From the NCBI RefSeq assembly GCF_900129375.1, contig NZ_FQVN01000017.1:1-64000 (forward strand): DNA of 64,000 nt, given 5' to 3'. A program made the translations under genes and the position numbers. Within the stretch, counting starts at the first letter, position 1. Each line of letters opens with the position of its first letter. Shown piece after piece: positions 8,650-17,189 of the stretch. Origin of the DNA: Streptoalloteichus hindustanus (lineage in GTDB: Bacteria > Actinomycetota > Actinomycetes > Mycobacteriales > Pseudonocardiaceae). The notes beneath the pieces are model-generated. The model was not told the origin of the DNA. It worked only from the letters and a program-made list of their open reading frames with translations, and did not search any database.

Positions 8650-10062
8650 TCAGTCGACGGGGTCGGTCACCGCCTCACGCGGGCTGATGTGGAGGCTGAG
8701 GGCGGCTTCGGGCGCGGGTGGCGCTGGCAACTGGACGCGGGTGCCGTGGGGCGAGCTCTGCCAGGGTAGTGGGTGTGGGCAGGCGCCGAGCTGGACAGTG
8801 GCTCCTGGCTGGAGGCGGACGTCGAGGTCGATGGTCGTGCCTCGGGGAGTTCCCAGCACGAGGGCGTGGAGCACCTCTCGTGAGGCGGTGTAGCGGACGG
8901 GCAGTCCTTCGGTGGTGATGCCCTTGGCGCGGTGCCAGGGGCGTGTGCCGTAGATGGCGTCGCCGTGGGTGGCCAGCCAGTCGCCGAGGTCGACGAGCCG
9001 CTGTGCCTGTTCGGGCGGGATGTCGCCGCTGCCGGTGGGGCCGACGTTGAGGAGCAGGTTCCCGCCCCCGGCGACGGTGTCGATCAGGAGGTGGATCAGC
9101 TGGGTGGAGCTGAGGTAGCTGTCCTCGGTTTCGAGCTGGTTGTAGCCGAAGGAGGTGCCGATGCCGCGGCACGCTTCCCATTTGCGGGCGGCGGGTTTCG
9201 TGTCGTTGGAGTACTCGCGGGTGTCGAAGTCGGCGTGGAGTTGGCCGTCGTGTTGGCGGGGGATGTCGAAGCGGTCGTTGACGACGCCGTCGGGCACCTG
9301 CTGGTAGTAGGTCCGGAACAGCGCTTCGGCGTCGAGGTTGGGCAGGAGGCAGTAGTCGTTCCACAGCACGCTGGGCTGGTAGCGGGTGATCAGCTCGCGC
9401 CAGTGCGCGTCGGTGTAGGCGTGGTAGGCGTCGCTGGTGGGCATCGCCCGGACGAAGCTCTCGTCGTCGGTGACGGGCAGCCCCCCGAACGTCCAGTCCA
9501 GTCCCTCGGCGTAGTAGGCCCCGAAGCGGAGTCCGTGGCACCGGACGGCGTCGGCGAGCTCGCCCACCACGTCCCGCCCGGCCTGCCAGCCCTCCTGGTG
9601 GGGGTTGGGGTGGTCGCTGGGCCAGAGCAGGAAACCGTCCTCGGTCTTGGTGGTCAGCACGACGTACCGCGCCCCGGCCCGCGCGAACAGCCGCGCCCAG
9701 GACTCGGGCTCCCAGGCGGGGAGCGTCTGGTCCCGGAACTGCTCGACGAAGGCGGAGTACGGCAGGTCCCCGTAGTGCTCGGCGTGGTACCTGCTGGTCT
9801 CGCTTCCCGGGACGGCCATCGTGTTCTGGTACGTCTCGGCGTAGGGCAGGGTGCGCCAGAACTGCCGCTGTTGCCAGCGGGGCACGTTCGGCCCCCGGTC
9901 CTGGAGGCCCTGAACCAGGTGGACCGGTGCGAAGGCGGGGATCGCCGCGGCGGTCCAGTGGATGAAGATCCCCAGCTTGGCGTCGTCGAACCAGGGTGGC
10001 AGCGGCCGGGCGGGCGGGGCCTCGGCGGCTGGTGCGACGGGCTGCTCCGGCTCGTGGGTCAT
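8650..10062 (-). CDS. Alpha-L-fucosidase family protein (GH29)
   Basis: This 470-residue TIM-barrel protein has clear GH29 features: PPWFDDAKLGIFIHWTAAAIP near the N-terminus, ARYVVLTTKTEDGFLLWPS, RFGAYYAEGLDW, and PSVLWNDYC, where the Asp is the expected nucleophile. It ends in a C-terminal beta-sandwich. The family releases alpha-L-fucose by a retaining mechanism. No signal peptide is visible, so it should be cytoplasmic and act on imported oligosaccharides. ATG 10062 has a GGGGGAAA ribosome-binding site. No sugar transporter genes accompany it. The family call is firm; the exact substrate is not. Confidence 0.87.
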   Translation of the reverse strand: MTHEPEQPVAPAAEAPPARPLPPWFDDAKLGIFIHWTAAAIPAFAPVHLVQGLQDRGPNVPRWQQRQFWRTLPYAETYQNTMAVPGSETSRYHAEHYGDLPYSAFVEQFRDQTLPAWEPESWARLFARAGARYVVLTTKTEDGFLLWPSDHPNPHQEGWQAGRDVVGELADAVRCHGLRFGAYYAEGLDWTFGGLPVTDDESFVRAMPTSDAYHAYTDAHWRELITRYQPSVLWNDYCLLPNLDAEALFRTYYQQVPDGVVNDRFDIPRQHDGQLHADFDTREYSNDTKPAARKWEACRGIGTSFGYNQLETEDSYLSSTQLIHLLIDTVAGGGNLLLNVGPTGSGDIPPEQAQRLVDLGDWLATHGDAIYGTRPWHRAKGITTEGLPVRYTASREVLHALVLGTPRGTTIDLDVRLQPGATVQLGACPHPLPWQSSPHGTRVQLPAPPAPEAALSLHISPREAVTDPVD

Positions 10063-10085
10063 CGGGTTTCCCCCTCGTCGTCAGT

Positions 10086-10098
10086 GTCCACAGTGGAC
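10086..10098. repeat. GTCCACNGTGGAC palindrome, copy 2
   Basis: GTCCACAGTGGAC lies 24 bp upstream of the fucosidase start, inside the divergent promoter region. Confidence 0.7.
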
Positions 10099-10230
10099 TC
10101 GGTGGCGATCCGGCCGTCGGCGCCTCGGCTGTCCGCGGCCCGACGACCGGCGGTCCCGGTGGTCATCGTTCCGCTGTCCGGGGTTCCGCGCTGGGTGTTT
10201 CGCCGTGGACGCCCGGTCTCTGGCGATGGT

Positions 10231-10259
10231 GCGTTCGGGCAGCGCTCCTGCCCGAACGC
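10231..10259. promoter_or_regulatory. 12-bp inverted repeat in the fucosidase/esterase divergent region
   Basis: GCGTTCGGGCAG and CTGCCCGAACGC are separated by CGCTC, midway between two divergent genes (10062 and 10379). A terminator makes little sense there, so an operator or a 5'-UTR hairpin of the esterase mRNA is more likely. Nothing else is seen in this 316-bp gap apart from the recurrent palindrome. Confidence 0.45.
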
Positions 10260-10378
10260 GCCAGGGGGCGAGGTGGGGGAGACCCGAGGACGAAGCCGGC
10301 AGTTGCCTCCAGCGCGCGACAGGGGTGGCGCGGCGAGGATTTCCCTCGGAAGCGCGGCACGACGAAAGGGACGAACGG

Positions 10379-11734
10379 ATGAGGGATCGGAAGCACTTCC
10401 GGCGCAGGGGAGTCCTGGCGGCGTCGGTGATCGCGGTGGGCGCGGTGCTCGCCCCCGCGGTGGCCCACGCGGCCCCGGCCGGGACGGCCGACTCCGCCGG
10501 GGTGCGGCGGAACCCGGTCCACGCGCTGGTCCTGGCGGCTCACCCGCTGCTGTCGACCGAGCCCGGCGGGAACACGGCGGACCTGCGCGCCCTGGGCGCG
10601 ATGATCGGTGACGCCGGGGTCGTCGGCCTCGGTGAGGCGACCCACGGCTCACACGAGTTCTTCGCCATGAAGGAGCGGGTCTTCCGCTACCTGGTGGAGG
10701 AGCGGGGCTTCACCACCTTCGCCCTGGAGCTGAGCTGGTCGGCGGGGGTCAGGATCGACGACTACCTCCGGACCGGCAGGGGCGACGCCCGCCAGGTCGC
10801 GAAGGAGGCGCTGGCCAACTCCCCGTGGGACCGCGAGGAGTTCGTGAGCCTCATCCAGTGGATGCGGGGCCACAACCAGCGCCACCCCGACCGGCCGGTG
10901 CGCTTCATGGGCGATGACATCGGCGCGCCGTCGGTGACCGACGACTTCTTCGGCCGGGTGACCGACCACGTGCGGCAGCACAACCCGGAAGCGCTGCCCC
11001 GGCTCAACGAGCTCTACACCGGCCTGCGGCCGATCGACGACGCCTTCGCCTACCTGCGCAAGCCGCTTGAGGAGCGGCAGCGGCTGGCGGCCAGGGCGCA
11101 GCAGGCCCTGGAACTGGTCAGCGGCCTCGGGAACTCCGGCGGAGACGCGTGGGCGTGGGTTGAGCAGCACGCCCGGTTCATCGCGCAGACCGCCCAGTTC
11201 CTCACCATCGACGTGACCAACCCGGCGTCGGTGACCGCCTCCGAGCGTTTCCGCGACGAGGTGATGGCCCAGAACGTCATCTGGTGGCAGCGGCGCACCG
11301 GCCACAAGATGTTGCTGTCGGCGCACAACGGGCATGTCGGCTACGTCAGCAGCCAGCCCCAGGTCTACCCCAGGACGCAGGGGTCGCTTCTGCGCGACGC
11401 GCTGGGCAGGAGCTACCGCCCCATCGGCTTCACCTTCAACCGGGGTTCGTTCCTGTCGAAGGACGCGTCCCTCAACAGTGACTGGAAGAAGTTCACCGTG
11501 GGACCCGCCGAGCGCGGCATGAACGAGCACACCCTCGACCGGGTTCCCCACCGGAACTACTACCTGGACATGCGCACTGCTCCGGCCAGCGCGCGTGCGT
11601 GGTTGGACATCGCTCGGCCGACGCGGGACTTCGGGTCGAGCTACCCGGCGGAGCCCGGCACGGTCGCGCTCGGCCGCGCCTTCGACGTCCTCATCCACCT
11701 CCACGAGGTCCGGGAGGCCCGGCCGAGGACCTGA
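10379..11734 (+). CDS. Secreted erythromycin esterase family protein
   Basis: This is a 451-residue protein. The N-terminus (HFRRRGVLAASVIAVGAV to VAHAAP) looks like a Tat-type twin-arginine signal peptide. The mature part belongs to the EreA/EreB-like superfamily. It has VVGLGEATHGSHEFF (Glu ~86, His ~89) and the late catalytic-region motif LLSAHNGHVGYV. The founding enzymes open the macrolide lactone ring, but most actinomycete members have unknown substrates, and export before action differs from the cytoplasmic resistance enzymes. ATG 10379 follows an AAAGGGA ribosome-binding site. The gene is single and ends in a strong terminator. Confidence 0.88.
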   Translation: MRDRKHFRRRGVLAASVIAVGAVLAPAVAHAAPAGTADSAGVRRNPVHALVLAAHPLLSTEPGGNTADLRALGAMIGDAGVVGLGEATHGSHEFFAMKERVFRYLVEERGFTTFALELSWSAGVRIDDYLRTGRGDARQVAKEALANSPWDREEFVSLIQWMRGHNQRHPDRPVRFMGDDIGAPSVTDDFFGRVTDHVRQHNPEALPRLNELYTGLRPIDDAFAYLRKPLEERQRLAARAQQALELVSGLGNSGGDAWAWVEQHARFIAQTAQFLTIDVTNPASVTASERFRDEVMAQNVIWWQRRTGHKMLLSAHNGHVGYVSSQPQVYPRTQGSLLRDALGRSYRPIGFTFNRGSFLSKDASLNSDWKKFTVGPAERGMNEHTLDRVPHRNYYLDMRTAPASARAWLDIARPTRDFGSSYPAEPGTVALGRAFDVLIHLHEVREARPRT

Positions 11735-11772
11735 GCTCTGGTCTCCGCACGAGTTGACTGACACGTCCTGAG

Positions 11773-11814
11773 CTCGGCGGGGAGGACGGCCGCGTCGCCG
11801 TCCTCCCCGCCGAG
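11773..11814. terminator. Strong intrinsic terminator
   Basis: A perfect 18-bp stem (11773-11790 and 11797-11814) with a 6-nt loop lies 38 bp after the erythromycin-esterase-like gene. Confidence 0.88.
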
Positions 11815-11893
11815 TACCCCGCCTCCGCGGGTTGGGCGGTCATCTCTGCGGGACGGACAGATCGCCGTGGTTCGCCGCTCCTCTCCGTCATCT

Positions 11894-11906
11894 GTCCACA
11901 GTGGAC
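11894..11906. repeat. GTCCACNGTGGAC palindrome, copy 3
   Basis: GTCCACAGTGGAC sits in the convergent gap between two terminator hairpins. Confidence 0.7.
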
Positions 11907-11958
11907 CGGCGAGGCGCTGTGCCCTCTTCCCACCAGACGTCGTCCCCGTGACGGTGGA

Positions 11959-12000
11959 GTTGGCGGTGGGGGTCACCGTCCCGTGATCCCCACCGCCAAC
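11959..12000. terminator. Terminator of the SARP-like gene
   Basis: A 17-bp stem with one wobble position (11959-11975 and 11984-12000) and an 8-nt loop lies downstream of the minus-strand regulator at 12077. Confidence 0.8.
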
Positions 12001-12076
12001 GGCGAAGAGTGCCGCCGCGTCAGGCGGGCGCTCCTCTCACTCCGTCGCCGCGTCGCCGCGTCACTGGGGCACCACG

Positions 12077-12901
12077 TCACCGCGTGGGGTCGAACATGCG
12101 CGTGGCACGGGAGAACAGCAGCTTCCGCTGCGGGTTCGGGACCGTCTCCAGGGTGGGGTCCGCCGCGAGGATGGCCTGCCGGAGCCGCTGCACCGAGGGT
12201 GACGGCTCGACGCCGAGTTCGCGAACCACGTCGTCCCGGAGGCGGCGGAAGACCGCGAGCGCCTCGGCGCCGCGCCCGGATCGGTGCAGCGCCACCATGA
12301 ACTGGGCGTGGACGCGTTCGTTCAGGGGGAACTGGGCGACGAGTGCGGTCAGCTCGGCCAGCAGTTCCCGGTGTCGTCCCAGCTGGAGCTCCGCGTCGAC
12401 GCACTGCTCCAGCGCGGTCAGGCGTCGCTGTTCCAGCGACAGGACCCGGGGTTCGACGACGTTCCCGGCCTCGACGTCGGCGAGCGCGGACCCCCGCCAC
12501 AGGGCGAGTGCGGAGCGGAGAGCGCGGCTGGCGCCGGCGTGGTCGGCGTGTTCCAGCTTTCGGTCTCCGTCCTCGGCCTGCCGCAGGAACAGGCTGAGGT
12601 CGTGGTCGTCCGGGTCGACCCTGAGCTGGTAACCGTTCTCCTCGGCGACGAGCAGTTGTTCACCACCACGGGAAAGACCCGCCAGCAGCTCGCGCACCCG
12701 AACGACGTGGTCCTGGAGTGCCGTGGCGGCGCCCGGTGGCGGAGCGTGCCCCCAGACCTCCTCGACCAACAGCTCTCTCGGGACGACCCGGTTCCAGTTC
12801 AACAGCAGCAGTGCCAGGACCTTTCGCGGCTTCGACGCCGGAAGAACCCGGGCGACCTCCACGTCGTCCAGGCGCAGATCCCCAAGAACCTGTACCTTCA
12901 T
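12077..12901 (-). CDS. AfsR/SARP family transcriptional regulator
   Basis: This 274-residue protein has the SARP layout. An N-terminal OmpR-type winged helix (MKVQVLGDLRLDD, then PRKVLALLLLNWNRVVPRE and VEEVWG; residues ~1-95) is followed by a bacterial transcriptional activation (BTAD) helical domain (~100-250: HDLSLFLRQAEDGDRK, LWRGSALADV, ALHRSGRGAEALAVFRRLRD, ELGVEPSPSVQRL). SARPs activate antibiotic biosynthesis genes by binding direct heptamer repeats near -35. No biosynthetic operon touches this gene. Its targets could be remote, or one of the clusters at 24.9 or 42.4 kb. The gene stands alone with its own terminator. Confidence 0.88.
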   Translation of the reverse strand: MKVQVLGDLRLDDVEVARVLPASKPRKVLALLLLNWNRVVPRELLVEEVWGHAPPPGAATALQDHVVRVRELLAGLSRGGEQLLVAEENGYQLRVDPDDHDLSLFLRQAEDGDRKLEHADHAGASRALRSALALWRGSALADVEAGNVVEPRVLSLEQRRLTALEQCVDAELQLGRHRELLAELTALVAQFPLNERVHAQFMVALHRSGRGAEALAVFRRLRDDVVRELGVEPSPSVQRLRQAILAADPTLETVPNPQRKLLFSRATRMFDPTR

Positions 12902-13289
12902 CGACCAACCCCCCTCAATCTCTGGAATCCCAACGGTTCTGGCTCGTACGTCGTGGTGGAGCCGCTCGCCTGACCGTTCACCGGCGAGGGCGGTGGAGAA
13001 ACCGGACGCCCTGCGTTCCCGGGCGTTTCCCCCTCGGTTCTCCGCTCCTCGCGACCACGTCGACCGGTCCCGACCGGAGGTCAGGACCGGACGCGGTGGT
13101 CCCAGCCGCGTGCCTTCGCCATGCTCCCCAGCAGAACTCTCACACCAGCAGCACGCTCACGACAGGCTCGGCGTTGTCGTCCAGCCCTGACAGATCGGCA
13201 CAGCCGCCCCGGTCGCGGATCGCGTCGCCGAGCGCGCCCCGCCCCGGGTGGGCCACGGCTTCGGGCACGCCGCCAGCAGGACACGACCA
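12902..13289. other. Gene-free stretch upstream of the SARP-like gene
   Basis: These 388 bp separate the start of the SARP-like regulator from the end of the amidohydrolase. Open frames here lack coding character. The region should contain the regulator's promoter and the 3' end of the amidohydrolase transcript. I see no clear hairpin or repeat. Confidence 0.5.
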
Positions 13290-14519
13290 TCACGACGGGT
13301 CGGACGGTTGGGCCCGTAGGGTCCGCGACAGGTCGATGTTCAGCCGTCCGCGGGAGAACACCGCGCGCACCTCGCGGAGAGCGGCGAGGCTGGCCAGGGG
13401 ATCGCCGTCGACGACGAGGATGTCCGCGTCGTAGCCGGGGGCCAGTCGCCCCAGGTGGTCCCCGTGCCCCAGGACGGAGGCGTTGTTGGCGGTGGTCAGC
13501 TCGATGATCCGCTCCCGGGGGAAACCGATGTGCTCGTACACCTCCAGCCCCAGGGTCAGGGCGTCGAAGGTGCTGCCGGACAGGCCGGAGTCGGTGCCGA
13601 CGGCCAGGGGGACGCCGTGGGCGTCCAACCAGGAGATCCGCCGGTACCGGCGCCAGGCGTAGTCGGCGTCCCTGGCGAACGCCGCCCGCCAGTGCAGCGA
13701 GGTCTCCACGCACGCGGCGATGCCGTCCCTGGCCATCGCGACGGCGAGGTCCTCGCGGTGCTCGTACTCGAACTCGCGCTGCGAGTCGAAGAACGTGCAG
13801 TGTTCGATGGTGTTCGCCCCGGCCGCGACCGCGGCGGCGATCGACCCGGTGCCGTGCGCGTGCGCGGCGACCGGCAGGCCGTGCCGGGCCGCCTCGTCGA
13901 CCACCACGCGCAGCTGCTCGGTGGTGAACTGCGGCTCCCACATGGCGGCTCCGCCCGGGGTGATCGAGCCGCCGCTGGCCATGACCTTGATGACGTCGGC
14001 GCCCAGCTCGGCGTTGCGGCGCACCCGGGCGCGGATCTGCTCCTCGCCGTCGACCTCGCCCCCGAAGAACCAGCAGTGTCCACCCGGGACGGTCACCGGC
14101 GGGCCGGAGGCGAGGATGCGCGGGCCGACGCGCGAACCGCCCTCGATCTCCCCGCGCAGCGAGAAGATCAGCCCGTCGCGGTCTCCCAGATCGCGGACGG
14201 TCGTGACCCCGGCGTGGAGTGCCTGCGCGGCGCGGGCGGCCATTCCCCGCAGGACCGTGTCGTCGTCGGCCTCGATCAGCGCGTTGACCGGGTTCTCGCT
14301 GGCGTCCAGCGCCAGGTGCACGTGCGCGTCGATGAGTCCGGGCAGGATCGTGGCGCCGGCGTACTCCACCCACGCCGTTCCGGCCGGGGCGCGGCGCTCG
14401 ATCTCGCGCCGGGCGCCCACCGCGCGGATGGTGGCGTCCTCGATCAGGACCGCGCCGTTGTCGATCCGGTGACCGGCCGGTCCCGGCAGTACCTGGTCCG
14501 CGGTGATGGCCTGGAGCAC
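13290..14519 (-). CDS. Metal-dependent amidohydrolase (imidazolonepropionase-like)
   Basis: This 409-residue TIM-barrel amidohydrolase has the metal-binding motif LIDAHVHLAL near residue 62, ADVIKVMASGG (possible carboxylated Lys), the metal His in AAHAHGTGS, IEHCTF, and the late Asp in LAVGTDSG. The family includes prolidases, organophosphate hydrolases and imidazolonepropionase-like enzymes; the substrate cannot be assigned. It starts with GTG 14519, only 6 bp after the MAB_1171c-type gene stops, so it is probably the last gene of the XRE-ImmA-membrane protein operon. No signal peptide is present. Confidence 0.85.
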   Translation of the reverse strand: MLQAITADQVLPGPAGHRIDNGAVLIEDATIRAVGARREIERRAPAGTAWVEYAGATILPGLIDAHVHLALDASENPVNALIEADDDTVLRGMAARAAQALHAGVTTVRDLGDRDGLIFSLRGEIEGGSRVGPRILASGPPVTVPGGHCWFFGGEVDGEEQIRARVRRNAELGADVIKVMASGGSITPGGAAMWEPQFTTEQLRVVVDEAARHGLPVAAHAHGTGSIAAAVAAGANTIEHCTFFDSQREFEYEHREDLAVAMARDGIAACVETSLHWRAAFARDADYAWRRYRRISWLDAHGVPLAVGTDSGLSGSTFDALTLGLEVYEHIGFPRERIIELTTANNASVLGHGDHLGRLAPGYDADILVVDGDPLASLAALREVRAVFSRGRLNIDLSRTLRAQPSDPS

Positions 14520-14525
14520 GTGACC

Positions 14526-15671
14526 TCACTTCTCCGAGGAGGGGTGTTGGTGGTGGGGGTGGGCCAGGGCGCGCGAGAGCGCGAGGAGGTGGCCCACGTC
14601 GTCGTGGAACGCCGGCGAGGGAGGGGCGATGAGGACCGCGCGCTTCTCGCCGGCCTGCCGCTCGCCGCGACGCAGCCGCACGGCTTCACGCACCGCGGCG
14701 GCCTGTTCGGTCGGCGGCGCGTCGTGGCTCCAGCCCGCCCCTTCCAGGTAGGGGCTGAGCTGGACCAGGCCGTCGCGGATCTCCACGTAGCGGCGCCAGA
14801 AGCGGTGGTGGACGCGCCACAGCTGCCACCGCTCCCGCCGGGCGGAGACGTGCCGGTCCAGTTGCGCGGCGGGGAACTCCCGGTGCAGGAGCTCCCACAG
14901 CGGCCGCAGGGCGAGGAAGTCCCGGCGCTGACGCCACCAGAGCGTCGCCTGGGCGGTGCCGGTCAGCAGCAGCGCGGCGAGCAGGCCCACCACCACCAGG
15001 AACCCCGACGCGGCGAGGAGGTTGAGGGCCACCCGGGGCACCCACTCCACCTTCGGGCCGCCGAGCCACCGGCTGGCCATCAGGACGGCGCGTGCCGCCG
15101 ACGCCGCGGCCCCGAGGCCCAGGCCGACCGCGATCACGGCCAAGCCCACCCGCAGGCGCCAGCCCGACTCCCCGGCGTAGCGCCACCCCCACCGCGCCCC
15201 CTGGGAGAGGAGGTGGACGAAGTAGAGGTTGCCCAGCACGTAGAACGCCACGATCGGCAGGACGGTCGGCCGCTCCAGCGTGCCGCCGAAGGAGTGGTCA
15301 CGCAGTTCCGGCGGGGTCGCCCACATCAGGGCCACCACGGTCGCCGACATGGCCGCCAGCAGGACGAGTTCCCGGCGCGCCCGTCGCCGGAGGTCCGGCT
15401 CGCCGCCGGCCAGGAGGAAGAACAGGCCCAGCCCCAGGTACTTCGCGAACAGCATGAGGTTGGTGGCCAGCTTGGGCAGGCCCCGCCCGCCCCCGTGCGC
15501 GGCCACCTCGGTGGCCAGGTGGTCGAGGTGGACGCTGAAGAACTCCAGCAGCAGACAGGACACCAGCGCCCACAGCGCCGCGTTGCGCGGGGTGCGGGCC
15601 AGCCGGTAGAGGAAGACCACCAGCGCGACGGCCACGACGTACTCGCCGCCGGGGAACTCGCTCACAACCAC
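14526..15671 (-). CDS. MAB_1171c-type integral membrane protein (DUF6545-like)
   Basis: This is a 381-residue protein. The first ~230 residues carry about seven hydrophobic segments, followed by a cytoplasmic Arg-rich helical tail (FPAAQLDRHVSARRERWQLW, RRYVEIRDGLVQLSPYL). This matches the layout of the actinobacterial 'MAB_1171c family putative transporter' proteins, which commonly sit next to an XRE regulator and an ImmA/IrrE protease exactly as here. Its function is unknown. Its start overlaps the ImmA gene by 10 bases, suggesting coupled translation. Confidence 0.75.
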   Translation of the reverse strand: MVVSEFPGGEYVVAVALVVFLYRLARTPRNAALWALVSCLLLEFFSVHLDHLATEVAAHGGGRGLPKLATNLMLFAKYLGLGLFFLLAGGEPDLRRRARRELVLLAAMSATVVALMWATPPELRDHSFGGTLERPTVLPIVAFYVLGNLYFVHLLSQGARWGWRYAGESGWRLRVGLAVIAVGLGLGAAASAARAVLMASRWLGGPKVEWVPRVALNLLAASGFLVVVGLLAALLLTGTAQATLWWRQRRDFLALRPLWELLHREFPAAQLDRHVSARRERWQLWRVHHRFWRRYVEIRDGLVQLSPYLEGAGWSHDAPPTEQAAAVREAVRLRRGERQAGEKRAVLIAPPSPAFHDDVGHLLALSRALAHPHHQHPSSEK

Positions 15672-16207
15672 CGCCGGTCGCTCAGCGTGGCCTGCAACCG
15701 TCGCGCCTGCTCCGACCGGGCGGGCAGCGTCAGCGCCCGGTGCCTGGTCGTGGTCTCCAGCAGCAGCGTGGCCACCACCTCGGCCTCGCGCTCCTGCTGG
15801 TCGTCGTAGCTGGTGCGGCGCAACGCCCGGCGGATCCGGTCCGGCGGGATGTCGGGCATCAACTCGCGCCAGACCTCGTCGTCATCCTCGTCCGAATGGT
15901 GCCCGGCCAGCATGTGCCCCAACTCGTGGGCGATGATGTGCTGCTGGTGCGTCGGGGTGGTTTCGGACTGGTAGACGATGTAGTCCGCGGCGGGATTGCC
16001 CAGCCACAACCCGAACGGTGTGGGCACGGTCAGCGAGTAGGGCAGTAAATGGATCGGTTTGCCCCGCCGCCGGGACAGACGTGCGCAGACCTCCGCCATG
16101 TCGGCCGGTCCGTCGATGCCGGATGCCTCGAACTCCCGGCGTAATCGTCTTCGGAGTCGCGCCTCACCGGCATAACGCCGCGCGTGTTCCCGAAACGCGC
16201 CCAGCAC
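15662..16207 (-). CDS. ImmA/IrrE family metallo-endopeptidase
   Basis: This 181-residue protein carries the zinc protease motif HIIAHELGHMLAGHHSDED (HExxH form) at ~92-105. ImmA/IrrE proteases relieve repression by cleaving XRE-type repressors. An XRE gene is directly upstream and a membrane protein directly downstream, so a signal-controlled derepression switch is the natural model (inference from family and context). The gene lies within a short-spaced operon. Confidence 0.85.
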   Translation of the reverse strand: MLGAFREHARRYAGEARLRRRLRREFEASGIDGPADMAEVCARLSRRRGKPIHLLPYSLTVPTPFGLWLGNPAADYIVYQSETTPTHQQHIIAHELGHMLAGHHSDEDDDEVWRELMPDIPPDRIRRALRRTSYDDQQEREAEVVATLLLETTTRHRALTLPARSEQARRLQATLSDRRWL

Positions 16208-16256
16208 TGGACCACCCCTCCCCGAGTCGTCACCTGTGGAATCTCAGCGGGTGAGC

Positions 16257-16670
16257 TCACGTGTCGTCGTCGACCGCGTCACCGCGCTGCTTTTCGAAGT
16301 CGATGTAGGCGATCACCCTGCTCAGCTGTCCGCGACTGAGCCCCCGCGCGCGGTGGGCGATCTTCCGGACGGCGTTGTCCCCGAGCGCCGCGAGGAGTTC
16401 GTACTGCTGGTTGAGCTCGCGGCCGCGTTCGCTGTCGCTGAAGTAGTCCAGTGGCACCTGGAAGAAGTCCGCGAGCGCCCGCACCAGGGCGTGGCTCGGC
16501 TCGGACTTGCCCCTGAGCAGGTCGTACAGGTATCCCCTCGACACCTTGTGCCCCCGCTGGGTGACCTCCTCGGCCACCTCCCGCGGGGTGAACCTCGTGC
16601 CGTCCGCGCGGCTGACCGTGTCGAACAGGCGCCGGAGCTGCGTCGCGAATGTGTCGCCATGCGCGGACAC
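16257..16670 (-). CDS. XRE family helix-turn-helix regulator
   Basis: This protein has ~137 residues from GTG 16670, which I prefer because it follows a strong GGGAGGTGGAGG ribosome-binding site. An upstream in-frame ATG at 16805 adds a low-complexity extension. The helix-turn-helix region (TPREVAEEVTQRGHKVSRG, then YLYDLLRGKSEPSHALVRAL and ADFFQVPLDYF) matches the actinobacterial XRE group paired with ImmA proteases. It is the likely repressor of its operon and the likely substrate of the neighbouring ImmA-type protease. Confidence 0.82.
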   Translation of the reverse strand: MSAHGDTFATQLRRLFDTVSRADGTRFTPREVAEEVTQRGHKVSRGYLYDLLRGKSEPSHALVRALADFFQVPLDYFSDSERGRELNQQYELLAALGDNAVRKIAHRARGLSRGQLSRVIAYIDFEKQRGDAVDDDT

Positions 16671-17189
16671 CGCCTCCACCTCCCTGCGGGACAGGAACAC
16701 CTGACCCCGTGGCACCCCCAGAGTCGGAGAAAGCTGACGCGAAGGCCCCGTGACCCGGTCTGCGCGCAGCGCGGTCAACCATATCGGACTGAATATGACC
16801 GCCACTCGTCCATTCGAGCGAAGTTGATCTCAGCTTGGCATCGGGCGGCGAGGAGATGGGCCGCGCGGCGGTGTGCGCGGGAAAGCGGTGGTTCCACAGC
16901 GCCCAAGTGTTGCTGTGGCAGTTGAAGCATTCAGGGCGGCTGGGCTGGGCCGATGCCATTCGGTCCGCGTTACCGTCGCCCCGGTGGACGGTGTGGGACA
17001 TCGACGAGTACGTACTCGTCAACTTCTCCGAGCTGTGGCTATTTCACCGCGCATGCGACGACAACGACGGTGTCGCACGGCGGTGAGCGAGATTTCGGTC
17101 ACGCCCGCCACTGCTCGGCGCATTCGGTGGAAGTGTCGGCACAGCGAATGACGTGACCGTGCTGGCGCTCCTGCCGGCGCGCCTGTTGG
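16671..17189. other. Intergenic region, lower GC, no supported gene
   Basis: About 520 bp lie between two minus-strand genes. A plus-strand open frame (16835-17086, TTG start, or ATG 16856) would give a ~77-83-residue protein ending FSELWLFHRACDDNDGVARR. It lacks a ribosome-binding site and a recognisable fold, so I do not call it. The base composition is less GC-rich than in the flanking genes. The promoter of the XRE operon must lie near 16680-16800. Confidence 0.4.

Noticed and set aside
16835-17086. 83-codon frame in the gap after the XRE gene
   Set aside because: TTG start, no ribosome-binding site and no recognised fold; too weak to call as a gene.
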